Assembly (NCBI GenBank): GCA_942159475.1
Contig: OW804094.1
Coordinates: forward strand, 126,156,755-126,220,754
Length of the DNA stretch: 64,000 nt
Reading direction: 5' to 3'
Source of the DNA: Sthenelais limicola
Taxonomy: Eukaryota > Annelida > Polychaeta > Phyllodocida > Sigalionidae
The notes under the pieces are model-generated. The model worked only from the letters and a program-made list of their open reading frames with translations. It had not been told where the DNA came from and did not search any database. Each line of letters opens with the position of its first letter. Within the stretch, counting starts at the first letter, position 1. Made by a program: the position numbers and the translations under genes. Positions 20,920 to 32,976 of the stretch are shown here, in pieces.

Positions 20920-21970
20920 ATAGTACGGCCTGTCAGAATCTATCCTTATCACTAATGGCCCCTTTGGATTCATAGCTAGTAGGCCTACTGGTACTGCTTG
21001 ACTAGCTTTGACTCAGTGTGCCGTGACTACTCCTCTATATACCTCCCTGATTTATGGTACGGTACCAGTGAATACAACCCCACTTAATTCTGCATTTGTA
21101 TTATTAACAGATTTTATTTCCTCTATAAACAGTTACACAGTGATTTAAATTAGAGGAAAAGGACAGAATTTCTGTGTGGAACACAGGTCTTTCAATAGTG
21201 CCTGAAGACAAGAATCATATGCTCAAATACAACATGCTTATTCAAAAAAATACATTGTTTCGGTCAAGTCAATTTGACCTCTTCTATAGTTATTATTATT
21301 GTACCCAAGTAGTCCAATTAACAAATGATATACATTGCAATTTGCATTTACAATTTGCCTTTTAATTTGTCATCTCTTAATAACTTGATGATAGGCATAC
21401 AACTGTAAAATATCATTCTACCAAGGCTTACTAGCTCGATTTTCGATCTTTAAGTTGCTGCTTTAAAATAGGAGAGTATTTTTTTCTCATGTAGGCCTAA
21501 CGTTACTCATAGACGTTTTAACGTCTATGGCCTACTTGAAGGGGGCGAGGTGTGTGGGGGGGGGGGGGGGGGGGGGGGAGATGGGGGGACTGTTATCACC
21601 GGTGGGCTATGGTACTTATAGCTTTGAATATGTCAAAGTGTTGGTTGGCAAAATCAATCATTTTCCCCCAATTTGATTCCTAATTGTCTTTTCATGATTT
21701 TGTCAACACAGCCTATAGGCCTACTATACAATGTATAGGGCGCGAATCCCGTCCGGTATGTAAGCAACGACATGCAGTGTCTTTATGATGAACTTCTTAC
21801 TTTCACGGAGTCCCCAAAATTGGCCACAAGGTGACGACACCAATCAATAAAGGTGAATCAACAAGGGGAAGCCGCTGGTTCGTCCCTCCACACCTGTGAA
21901 GCGCACACAATGCGATGCCACACGTGAAGTTACCTTCACAAAGTTTGGATTATTGTCTCCCACTTCCATC
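20920..21970. other. Upstream region of the XKR-like gene
   Basis: No gene is visible. It holds three TAGGCCTA palindromes, a 22-bp imperfect palindrome (21508-21529) and a run of 23 G (21556-21578). A CCAAT at 21840-21844, about 130 bp before the XKR start codon, could be part of that gene's promoter; no TATA box was found. Confidence 0.45.
21556..21578. repeat. Poly-G run (23 G)
   Basis: An uninterrupted run of 23 G on the + strand, followed after GAGAT by six more G. It could form a G-quadruplex and is also a likely site of sequencing length error. It lies about 390 bp upstream of the XKR start codon. Confidence 0.85.
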
Positions 21971-24900
21971 ATGGCCAACTTGGGAATGAATACGGGCCCT
22001 GATGGCACGACTCGGCGCATGAAATTTCCTCGGACCAGGCGCGATCGCTTCCGAGAAGATGGGAAACTTTACGAAAGTGGGACAGAGCTCGATGGCGTGG
22101 GGCTACAAGTAAGTTATAAATACTAAACGATACAGGTATGGGCTATGGCAACACCCGGACCAGATAGTAAATGGACCCGGACCAGATGGGAAATTAGTGC
22201 TGGTGACATTATGACCTCAGTGCTCATAGTTGCCCCAAATACATAAAATGGCGTTGCGTTAGCTGTGGATTGTTACGTTAGTCAACTCAGTGTAAACATT
22301 GGTGGGTTGGGCAGTCACAGGGGATAGAGAATTTAGTGTCCATATTATAGTCGATATAGCTTGGTATTTGTGGAATCTTATGAACCGCTGATGCTTCAAA
22401 GTTAGGTGGGTGCACACGCACTGAACTAGACATGCAAGGCTAGTAATTATGCATCCAGGTGGTGTTATTGTCTGAGAAATTGGCATATTTTTCATTGAGC
22501 ACATTATTTTTTAGCCAGTTGTGTAACGTACCAGCCCTTCCATCTACCTGAGACAGTAGACTAGATATGGATCCTCTGTCTAGTTATTTTGTATCACATA
22601 GGCTCTACATAATTACATACTTTAATTATCATACTCACTGCTAACATTTGACTCTCACAATCATATAATTATAAATCATTATAAAGAATTCATACTGGTG
22701 CTGGAGGTAGGGCTTGCTAATGCTAATGAACTCATTTCACCTGAAGTTGAACCCCCAACATAATATTAGCTTTGTATACATCTATATTACCGGTACAGGG
22801 TATATATATTATGTTGTTTCAGCCTATGAGATGTAAAAAAATGTGTATACATAATTAGCTGTGGTTCAGGACAGGCAAATGGTTTGGGTAAGCCTAGACA
22901 TGTGTTGGTAGGGTGGGATCCTGGTTGATCGATCGTCCTGTGGTTTACCTGTTGGCTCGTTCCCCCTTTGAGTTGGGGAAATTCCCAGGTAGATTCCTCA
23001 TCACAAATTCTCCATCACTGACTCATAATATTATTGTGTCACCGCACGGCCATAGTCAACCATCGAGAGGTTAAACTGTGTCTCCTCTATGACTATTTTA
23101 TATAATTATATAAGATTTTGTAAACCATTATTGGGGAACCATTATTTTCCGCCATCTGTCAGCATTTAAATTTCATTGACCTAATTTTATCAGGGAGCTA
23201 TTTTATGGACATTTCTGGTTACAATGGTTATTCAAAATCTTTTAATTAAAATGGAGATCTTGGCCTATAACTAATGATATAAGATGATCAATGTTTATAA
23301 TGTGTATATACAATCTCAGAGTAAAATTGGAGATCTATAAGTATAATTAAGAAGATCAATACAACCTGTAAGTAATGGCAATAGTATTCTATCCTTGCAG
23401 TTAGTGGTATAATAAATAAGTTGAACTAAACAGCCTGGTAAAACATATTACAGCAATATAATATACCAGCTAGGTCTGAAACTTTGTATATGGTATAAAA
23501 AATCCATGAAGCGATGCATACTCTCTCCTACTAATTTTTGAACAATTTTAGATATAGATCAGATTAGAAAATTCTGTATTCGCCATTCGATTAGATTAGA
23601 AAATTCTTTATATTAGTCCAGCTGTCACTTAAGTGGACAGATGTGCTAATAAGAATACAGATACATGTGCTTATAAAAATAAAGAAAACTACTAGTATCA
23701 ATATGAGTACCGTACATGAGATAATCGGATAGATAACACAAGCAATCCAATAAATTGGAAGAGAGATTTAAACAGGTGCAGTCGGCATCAAAAAAATATA
23801 AGTTTGTGGTTACGACAAGTGAATCACATGTTCTGGATTGATTCATGACTAAGGGATTTGAAGAGAAATTAAGTTACAATTCTAAGCTGACCATTCAACG
23901 ATGAGTATTCAATCTTTGTTGAAATAAATATTTTCCATTTTCCCAAGTTATTTCTAATGAATATTGAATTATAATTCATCTTTTGACCAACCACTGCCCG
24001 ATAAGATTTTCACTATTGCATTATAACCTGGTTCTCTATCGTGTGTCTACAGGCAGTCAAGGCACTGATTGTTAGTGAATGTTACAGCACTGCATTGAAC
24101 TCAAGTGGATACTGCTGGAATGTAGCGCTCGCTATTATCAGTTGGCACACAATATTGGTGTGCATTGTGCGATAATCAGCCTTTATTAGCCTGTGTTATT
24201 ATATTAGGTCTAGAGCTCAGCCTGTGATGGATGGATTGCAGAGGGTTAGGTATTCGTATCAGGTAGACTAACGAGTCCATGGTTGCAGAGGGTCCCCTAT
24301 TCCACTATTATACCGTAAATCCTTGGGGTGTTATGTATGTACTACCGTATTTCCTCAAATTCGAACCGAACATTTATAATTATGTATGCATGAGGGCAAT
24401 AGTACTATGAACGCAGATCAGTTGTTTTATCGAAATTTTCAGTTTATATTTTATTATTATTCATGGATAAACAAAATGGTGTAATCAACTTATTTTGACA
24501 TCAGATAGGCCTACTCCAATAATATTGGTTCTCCCAAGACAAACGTTAAAAGTATTGAACGAAGTCATTGATCAATACTCGTGTTGGTAATACGACATTT
24601 TGACTATAGCAAGTGCATGCCATTTTATCTCCTGAACAAAGCACCATTGGCAAATATCGATCACTGAACTTGTTCAATAACAATTACTGGAACGAAATAA
24701 TCAATATGTGTAGAGAATTAAATCCTTAGATTCACTTTATCTCTGATCGTTTGTCGATCTCCGTATATTTCAGTTAGATATCATAATTGTTTTGACTAAT
24801 CAGTACATCTTAAATGTAGCTTAAATGATCAGTTAAAGGCAGCAAACTGAGTATCCCCGAGTTTGTATTCAAATTTGGGGTGTGTCTCTCATACAGACTG

Positions 24901-27900
24901 ACGTTGATTCCTTTCATGTGTGTTCATAAATAAGTCTCTGCTATGTTTGGCTGATCTGCAGCAGGGATTCTTCCATTTAACTTAAGTTTTATTCTGGTAA
25001 AGAAGTCGGGAATCTATAGATTAATTTGTACACTTATATCTTGGTTCTTAGTATCAATTCCATAGGTGTGTAAAATTCACTAAATACCAGTCAGTCAGGA
25101 AAAGCGTAAACATATTCGTCTTTGTAACGATTACTGCAATGAGATCTTTATTATGAATGATTCTCTCTTATAAATAATAGCTCTAAATTATGAATTCAAA
25201 AGTTTTTAAATATGTTCCTGCCATGGTTAACTATCTCTTTCCATTGCCCAGGGGACCCTTACATTACCAGGCCAGGGGGTCTCTGATCTGAATCTCCTCG
25301 ATGTCACCTAAGATTCCTTCTAGGGAGTTGTCTTGGGTCATCTTAGGTTTATTGACAGGATACACACACTTATATATACACACACAAAGGACAGAGGTCG
25401 TACAATATAGTCATAGGCACTTTGTGATCCTATGCCAAAATGAGAAGGTATGTGAATCATAGTGCCATAGATTGCCAGGTTCTAATACACCTTTGTAGTA
25501 GTCTTGTATATGCCAAAAGATGATTAATAAAATGGTTATGATGTAAGTATGAATAATAATGAAATCAAGTTCGCGTGGGGTGGCCTAGCATATATCTGTA
25601 TTTATTATTTTACTACAATTCCTTATGGCAGGAGATGCCTTGGGTTTGGACCAGTCTATATAGATCTATAAACGTGTATTCAAGAGAATTGTAAACGAAG
25701 GTGACCAAAATAGTTGATAAATGAGAAGTGGGAATCACTGTACTGACATACCTGACAGGGGAAATGCTTAATGTAAAGAGGGATGTTATATAAGATGTCT
25801 GTATAGGGTATACTGTATATAGACCTGCCCACCAAGATTTCATGAGTGCCATGAATTTTTGGCTTTTCCCCGAAAATTTCATTAATTTTGTATTTTTCTG
25901 TTCTACAATATCAATTTAAAATAAGCAGGTTTGATAATGTACCTCTTGATGATGTACCTGTCTAGGCAGTACTACCCTAATATTTCCAATTTCATTGAGC
26001 AATCCCTTCAGAGTTTCAGAAGATGAAAGAGAGTCTGACAGTCATATTTAATATTTAATAAGGGATGCTGGTGTTCACCAAAATTAATTATATGGGAGAC
26101 GATTTAGTTTGCACCAAGAAGAACAGGCCAAACTCCCTTAATCGTCTTATCTTGGTGACTTTTGGATAGGTTGGGAATAAAAAGACCACAAAATAGAAAA
26201 AGATCATTCTTGACGGAAATTAACTTATAATCCAGCTTTAAAACGTTCTGGAACCCCTCGAGTTGCCTCGAAAAAATCATGCTGAGCCACTGCTTAAGAT
26301 GCAAGTCTCTCAAAATTCTAAAATGTGTTATTATATTTGCAGTACCCTCCTGGACACTACCCGCCTCGCACGTATGATGAACTGTCCATGCCTCAGTACC
26401 CGATGCCCCCGCCTCCCCAGCACAACGTGACCTTCGACCTGCCAGAGAGGACCAACTCCTCCTCAGCCACTGGTGACTACTCCTCTGAGAGCTCAGAGCC
26501 TGACGTCCACGTGGGCAACAACAACCAGAAGGGTGCCCTCACTGGAAGCACTTTCAGCACCAACAGAGTGCCCCTCAAAGACTCCGTGGACAATGGCGAA
26601 CCTCGGCCCTGGATCCAAATACAAAAAGCCCAGAATGAAGATGGTACAGACAACACTCCGGTGCTCGGACCCCCGGGCAGAACCCCTCCTCCTCAGAGGA
26701 AAACCTTCACGTCCCCCGGAGAAGAGGAGGACGAGGAAGATGATGTGTTTTATGACAAAACTGTGCCGGAGGTGGTGTTCGGTGATGAGCCCCATCACCC
26801 TTCCTATGGCAACTACATACCAGGACAATACCAGCATACTCTGAATTACCTCTATGGCCTGGATACCATCAGAGAAGTTGACGAGTCCATGATACAACAA
26901 GAACATTTCAAAGAAAAAGCCAGCACTTGGGACATCCTATGTATGCTCCTTACCCTGTTTGGATATTTACTTAATATAGGTGCTGATGCGTGGCTTGCCT
27001 TTGAATATATTAGATATGGACATTATGTATGGTTCTCGTTAACGTTACTCTTTATCGTGTTGCCAGCCTTAGCTATGACCATCTTCAGTCTTGTTCTTTA
27101 TGTACAAGATCAGAAAGTGTTGAAGGAAAATGTGGGTTGCGGCCGATGGACCCTACGAGCTGTCTTTCTAATATTTCTTATGGCCCCAGTAATGAGGTAA
27201 ACATTTATTTTTAATTTCGTTGTTGAGAAAGAAATGAAATGGCATGAAGATATTTGGAAAGACATTTACAAACTATAGTATTTACAAAGATGATGAAACA
27301 ATATAAGAAAATAATGTTTTGTTTATATATTTTGATATGGATATCGTGAGATATTGTTGTTTCTCCCGTAAGTTTGATAGATGTGGAGTAATTGCCTTGA
27401 TGTTGGTAAAGTTCATTACCTTGATATACTTCAAGTGATTGTCATTAGTGATTTTTGTTTTAAATTTACAAGAAATTCCATTCGTTATAAAAAAACATTC
27501 TCTTCTTTTAAAAGCAAAATAAGTGCTTCTGTTATCAGTGAAAAGGTGTCGATCGTATCTGTCCATTCAGACTTACTTTTTTTTTTATTTCTTCCATTCA
27601 AAACAGCAACTTCAAAAATGTCAAACAAAACGTACTCTGCGTTAGTAACAAAGAGGTATCCACAGGGACTCTGTATTGATGCCCCAATATTGAAAATCAA
27701 CCCCGTTAAAACACTGATTTAAAAATTGATAGATGTGAAATGCCAATACTCTGTATAACAACATAATTTGATCGCCCCATTTGATCATATTTTTCTGTAA
27801 TTGATACCTGAAAATGTCATTGTTTTCATGAAAGTGTATGATAAATTCCAATATAATATTATTTTTCTTATTCAGAATCATAGACACGATTCACTATGGT

Positions 27901-30742
27901 GTGAGATCGCGTAGTGCTGACGATTGGCGCGAAAGGAAACGGAACCTGGATAGAATGAGAGACGAAGATACAGACTCCAACTTGGTCAGATTGTTTGAAA
28001 CATTCCTGGAAAATGCTCCACAATTGGTTCTACAGCTTTATGTTCTAACAACCCTTGGGTCCGACAGTGGATCGCTTATAGGTATGGTTCTCTCAGAAGT
28101 TTAATTTGAAGAATCTCAACTGTCAGATCAATATTCTGATCTACCCTTGTACAGTCTAGGCTCAGAGTTGAGAGACCCTCTCGCTCCAAATCGCAAAATA
28201 TCATTAAAGTCCCATTATGACCCCTATTCCAGGCCAGGAAAGCCATTAGCGCAGCAGGCTTCCAATCACTGACTTACCATTCTTATCTGTTCTGAGAGGC
28301 TCTGAGCCAAGACTGGGTATGTCAGTACGTGTCAAATTTGCCACATACAATAAGAGGTACAAATGATAACCATAGCCACTATGGGGACATGAAGAAATGG
28401 GGACATGAAGAAATGAAGGACATGAAGAAATGAAGAAATGAAGAAATGAAGGACATGAAGAAATCATGACACCATAGCCACTCGACATCTAAATAATACA
28501 CATAGAGATGTCCCTGAATAAATGTAAATCCATCTTTATTTCAATCTTAAGCTTCATCCCAAGTCGTCTGATGCCATTTAAGCAAAGGGACTGGAGAGAA
28601 AGAGAAATGTAAAACTCGAAATTTAAAACTTAAAACTTGAAACTCGAGTCTCCAACAACTTAAATATCTTGATTAAAATCAGTTAAACGCCAAAATCCAT
28701 TTGTTGTTGAGATAGAACTCTCTCGGCCTTATAAATTCATTTATTTATTTATTTATTTATTTGTATTATCGGTCTAATATCATATTATCCTAATATATTA
28801 TTATCCTAATATACTAATTTAGATTCTTGTTGAACTTTGGGTACGATCTTTCTATATATTTCTTCCTATTCATTTCTTAATTGTACATACAGGCCATGTG
28901 GTAATGGCAACATTACCACATGGATTTCTCCCTTTGATATTGATTAACCCACTATTTACTATCCATATATTTCTCCATTTCAGTTATCCTCCAAATAGTC
29001 GGGCTTGTTGTATCGCTGCTGACCATGGCATGGTCATTGGTCAGCTTCCAGGCTGCCCTGAGGTCTTCCCTGCCTGATAAGGCTGAAATGAACTGGGTTG
29101 GCAAGTGTCTAATGCTCCTATGGAGAGTGTTGACCATCTCCGCCAGGGTAGTAGCCATCGCCCTCTTTGCCTCCTACTTCACCTTCTACGTTTTCATATT
29201 CCTTGGAGTTCATTACATCGTCATGTTTATCTGGATGGCAAAGCAGAATACCACTTACTGTATGATTCAGGTGAGTTGATTGCTTTTTATTTTGAAATAT
29301 GAGTCCCATTTTTTATTGACCCATCATAAAATTGTACAAATCGTTTAGAAAGATTATTACTAGCAATAAGTGTTGCAATGAAAATAGATTAAATCTATAT
29401 TAGTATGAAGCTAAATAATATAAGTAGTGAAATTAATGTAGTGATGGTTGAAGAGAAACAAACTGGCCTGTCCCCCAACCCTGCAGCCTTAAAATGTACT
29501 TTAACATTCATTTGACTTGACCTGAAACTTATCTAATGCATCTCATATATTTATGTTGAAACTTATTGCTTGAATACTGGTAACATGTATTTATTTACTA
29601 TATTGTATAAAATAGTAACTCAGAATATATTGATACATTTGAATAAAATGGTCTTCTTGCTGTATAAACATAATAAATAAAAAAATCAAGCAATCAATCA
29701 CCCATAGCCCTAATCCATGGTCACTCACACTCAATGAACTGTAGTGAATAGAAATGCATTACTGATATATTCAGTACATTATTGAGGTTTGTGTTTGGAG
29801 CTGACATCTTTTATCTCATATTTCTAGATTGAGGACGAAGAAGGCAATCGCAAGGTACAACATTCCAAATTCCTCGAGTTCTGCTTCAGAGCAATGGCAG
29901 CATTTGTGCACATATTCTGCTTCTTCAACCTTCTGGAAGGCCACACCAGACTCCGGTGCCTGGTCTACTATATAGTGGTCTACTGTGAGAACCTTACCCT
30001 CATCATGTGCTGGAACTTCTTTGGCTCCACCCTGGGATACTCAGGCTGGATACAGATGCCCGCTTTGGCCACCATCCTCGGTGGCTTTCTGCTTGGTATC
30101 GTATTCCAGATCGCCTACTACCTCTGGGCGCATCCTAACCACTGGTCCAACCGCCACAGACACAGGAGAATCAGAATGTGCGTTCCATGGAGCGAGCTGT
30201 CCCTTGTCAATGCGATAGGTGTGCCTGGAGAAGAGTACATAAGTGAGCGCAAGCCTGTCATGGAGCTTAACCGACCGCCTGGAGTAGGTGGACCTCCTCC
30301 CGGTGTGAAGCCTGCCATGTCTGATGCCGGAGCAAGTAGTGGTGTAGGCTTTGTTGCTCCTATGGAGACGAGCACTCCTGCGCCAAGCATGGTAGGCTTT
30401 TCTCCCCCTCATCCCCATGTCTCTACACCTCAGGCAAGTCCTCAGCGCGAGGCTTTACCGGACCCCACGTACAGAAGGCCTGAAGACCAGCAGCAACAAG
30501 AACAACCACCCCAACCTATGCACCGTCCTGAGATTCCTCACAACAGACCGACTATAGAAATCAAGCCTATCCCTTCTCCGTCCCCCAGCCAACCGCCACA
30601 AATGCAAACGCCAAGAGCAGTGGAGAAACCTGTGCCCAAGCCCAGGTCCAGGCCGACTACTCCGGCCCGTGAGCTTGAAATAGTGCGGTCCCGGCCAACC
30701 ACCCCGGCCCAGGAGCTTGAAAAGGTTGAAACAGAAGTTTAG
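21971..30742 (+). CDS. XK-related (XKR4/6/7-like) membrane protein, 799 aa
   Basis: Coding exons: 21971-22108, 26343-27196, 27876-28081, 28984-29270, 29828-30742; phases join cleanly. Exon 1 ends CTACAA|GTAAGT and joins YPPGHYPPR in exon 2. Residues 1-240 are a Pro/acidic-rich cytosolic N-terminus. The multi-pass XK core covers about 241-595 (STWDILCMLLTLFGYLLN, FLENAPQLVLQLY, LEFCFRAMAAF, CENLTLIMCWNFF). A 200-residue Pro/Gln-rich tail follows with two RSRPTTPA(R/Q)ELE repeats and a class I PDZ-ligand-like C-terminus ETEV. XKR4/8/9 members are caspase-activated phospholipid scramblases at the plasma membrane; whether this one is, is inference, and I see no DxxD caspase site in the tail. Poly(A) signals AATAAA at 32319-32324 and 32329-32334 imply a ~1.6-kb 3'UTR. 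Confidence 0.9.
22109..26342 (+). other. XKR intron 1 (4.2 kb)
   Basis: No additional exon was found that would preserve the phase between exons 1 and 2. The sequence is AT-rich with one TAGGCCTA (24506) and a duplicated ATTAGAAAATTCT block near 23562 and 23595. No RNA gene is evident. Confidence 0.5.
28381..28470 (+). repeat. Minisatellite in XKR intron 3
   Basis: Tandem, partly shuffled units of GACATGAAGAAATG and GAAGAAAT fill about 90 bp. Both sides are bordered by the same ACCATAGCCACT, suggesting duplication by slippage or a local rearrangement. Confidence 0.75.
28738..28763 (+). repeat. (ATTT)n microsatellite
   Basis: About six copies of ATTT/TTTA in XKR intron 3. Confidence 0.85.
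28894..28923. other. Perfect 13-bp hairpin with GCAA loop upstream of XKR exon 4
   Basis: CCATGTGGTAATG at 28894-28906 is the exact reverse complement of 28911-28923. The loop is GCAA, a GNRA tetraloop. It ends 60 bp before the exon 4 acceptor at 28983. Confidence 0.75.
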
Positions 30743-32340
30743 TCATGAAAAGTGACTCATAAACGGTTCTTTTAGCCATAGACTTCACTTTATTCCCTGG
30801 TCAATTAATAGAAAAAATAATAATTTCTACCACTGATCTACTTTTTTAAATCAGAATTAACTTTGATATGCATTTTGGTATACACATTCAAAATGTATTA
30901 CTCGCCCACCTCATGTCCTCCGATCTGAGATTGAAATCAATTTTCCGTGTGACTGTATTAAAAATTATGGTGGTTTCTTAAATTAACATTATAGTTCGCC
31001 AAAGGTTTTTAACATTGCATTTGTCAGCAATTGTTGGTGACGACAATATTCTTATGTCATTTGAGAAAAAAACAACTAAGGAAACAAACGCTCAGGTGCT
31101 TATCTGCGATGATTTGTTCAATTATTTCTTCATTCATGCAATTTGTACCTGTCATTTCATTTCGCAGTTTCGGCCCTTCGTAACTTTGCTACTGACAATT
31201 TTCTAGTCCATTTTTCATGTACAAACATTGCTAAGACTAGATACAGGTTATTTACAGTGTAATTCCTTACTCTCTATTTATATACTCATTCGTGAACCCA
31301 CTGTTTATATTATACTCATTTTTGTACATTCCATACAAGTTCAGGGGACTTATTTTAGTGCATGAACTTTCCAAATGTTCAATTAATACGATCTGGCCGT
31401 CTGTTCCCAGGCAACTATCAACAAAAATCTGTTATTTTATTGGGGATACGGAGGATCGACCATCATAAAAGCTCCGTTTTAGATGCTTTTTACTCAAGTC
31501 TTATGAGAGTATTTTTTGTTGAGGGTGTGTGGTCATTGTTAATTATCTTATTTGATATTATATGGAAAACAATCTTGCCTATGAGATTTTAAGTAGCCAT
31601 TTCTATATTTCCCTCTACCTTGAGAAGATTGTTGCAGATGTTGCTATTGTTTTCTATAGAATCTCAACTGAATGATACACTCACATTTAAGTTGTTTTAG
31701 CTCACTCATTGAACATATAGAGATATATACTCGAATTTATCTCACTTTATTTCAAAATACTCGTGTATGGTAGCGTTCGCTCGTGGTTCATTTACATCGG
31801 TGTGAAAGTCAGCTCATGCGAGGTATGGTCGGTAATAATGGAGCATTTTCATTCGCAACATTTTATTTTTTCATGCGTTCATTCGTAGAATTCTATTCGT
31901 AGTTGTCAAATCATGAAATAGGCGTTCAATAGATAATAGTACTCGTGTCCAAATTAAGTACTGTAGATGCAATATTCATTTGTAAATGTGTACTTATTTT
32001 ATCGATGGAATTCCAGTTGGTGAGATGATACAATTGCTGTAACAACGAGTTGTAAATTTGCTTGAGTTATTCATATATTATACTGACTCAAATGAAAATC
32101 GAAATTGGTACTTTTCTACGAACAGAATGGCTAATATTATTAAAAGAAAAAAAGTAGTTCATATCTCAAGAACTTTAGGGATATGTACGTTGTTTAGGGT
32201 TTTACTGTCGGATTTCATCCGTCCAATTTACACCGTCTATAGAAATATTATATACATTCGGATTTTATACGTTGAAAATCACCTGAGTATGTACGGTGCT
32301 GGTTTGTACATTATTTTGAATAAATTGTAATAAAATGACA
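30743..32340 (+). other. Probable XKR 3'UTR
   Basis: No coding ORF of note is present. It ends at two overlapping-range AATAAA signals (32319-32324 and 32329-32334). I saw no MITE or RNA gene in it. The length is inferred from the poly(A) signals only. Confidence 0.5.
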
Positions 32341-32400
32341 ATCATTTGTAACCTAGTGATCTTTATTTGATTTTTAACAAATCAATCATAAATAAATTAC
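32341..32400. terminator. Tail-to-tail poly(A) region of XKR and the RlaP-domain gene
   Basis: Plus-strand AATAAA signals at 32319 and 32329 lie within 30-45 bp of a minus-strand AATAAA (read from 32362-32367). The two convergent genes therefore probably end within tens of bases of each other, and their 3' ends may overlap. Confidence 0.5.
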
Positions 32401-32976
32401 TCGCATATAACCTTTTGAACACGATATAGAATAGCCCTGCCTAGAGCTCTATGAACGCTCGGGTGGTTGATATAACCCCTTACATAAAGCATTTTCTCTA
32501 ACGGGTATTATCATTCAGTACAGCTTTTCTTTTTCTCTTTGGATATGTTGTTAGATAAGACTTCTTACATAGCTTCCCTTACATAAACATTTTCTCTGTA
32601 ATGTATCATAGTGCAAAGATTTCCCTTTTCTCATTTATCAACACTTTTAGTCGCCTTTTACCATAATAAATCCATAGCCTAGCCAGACCCAAAGGCTTGC
32701 GCTGGGAAGACATGAACTCTTTTTTGTCATACATCATAAATCATGAATACAGAAAACGATATCATGCTTTTGATTTAAAAACTAATTAATTAATTCCTTT
32801 TAGTATAAAAAATGATAAATAAATGGTAAAAGTATTCAGTGTTGTTTAAACAGACAGCACCAATCTACTATGATATGACTGACCACAAATAACTTTACAG
32901 GCATGAAGCTTGAATAACCAGTTCCTACTGATATATGTACATATAATTAGAACCCGATATTTTGGCATAGTTAAAG

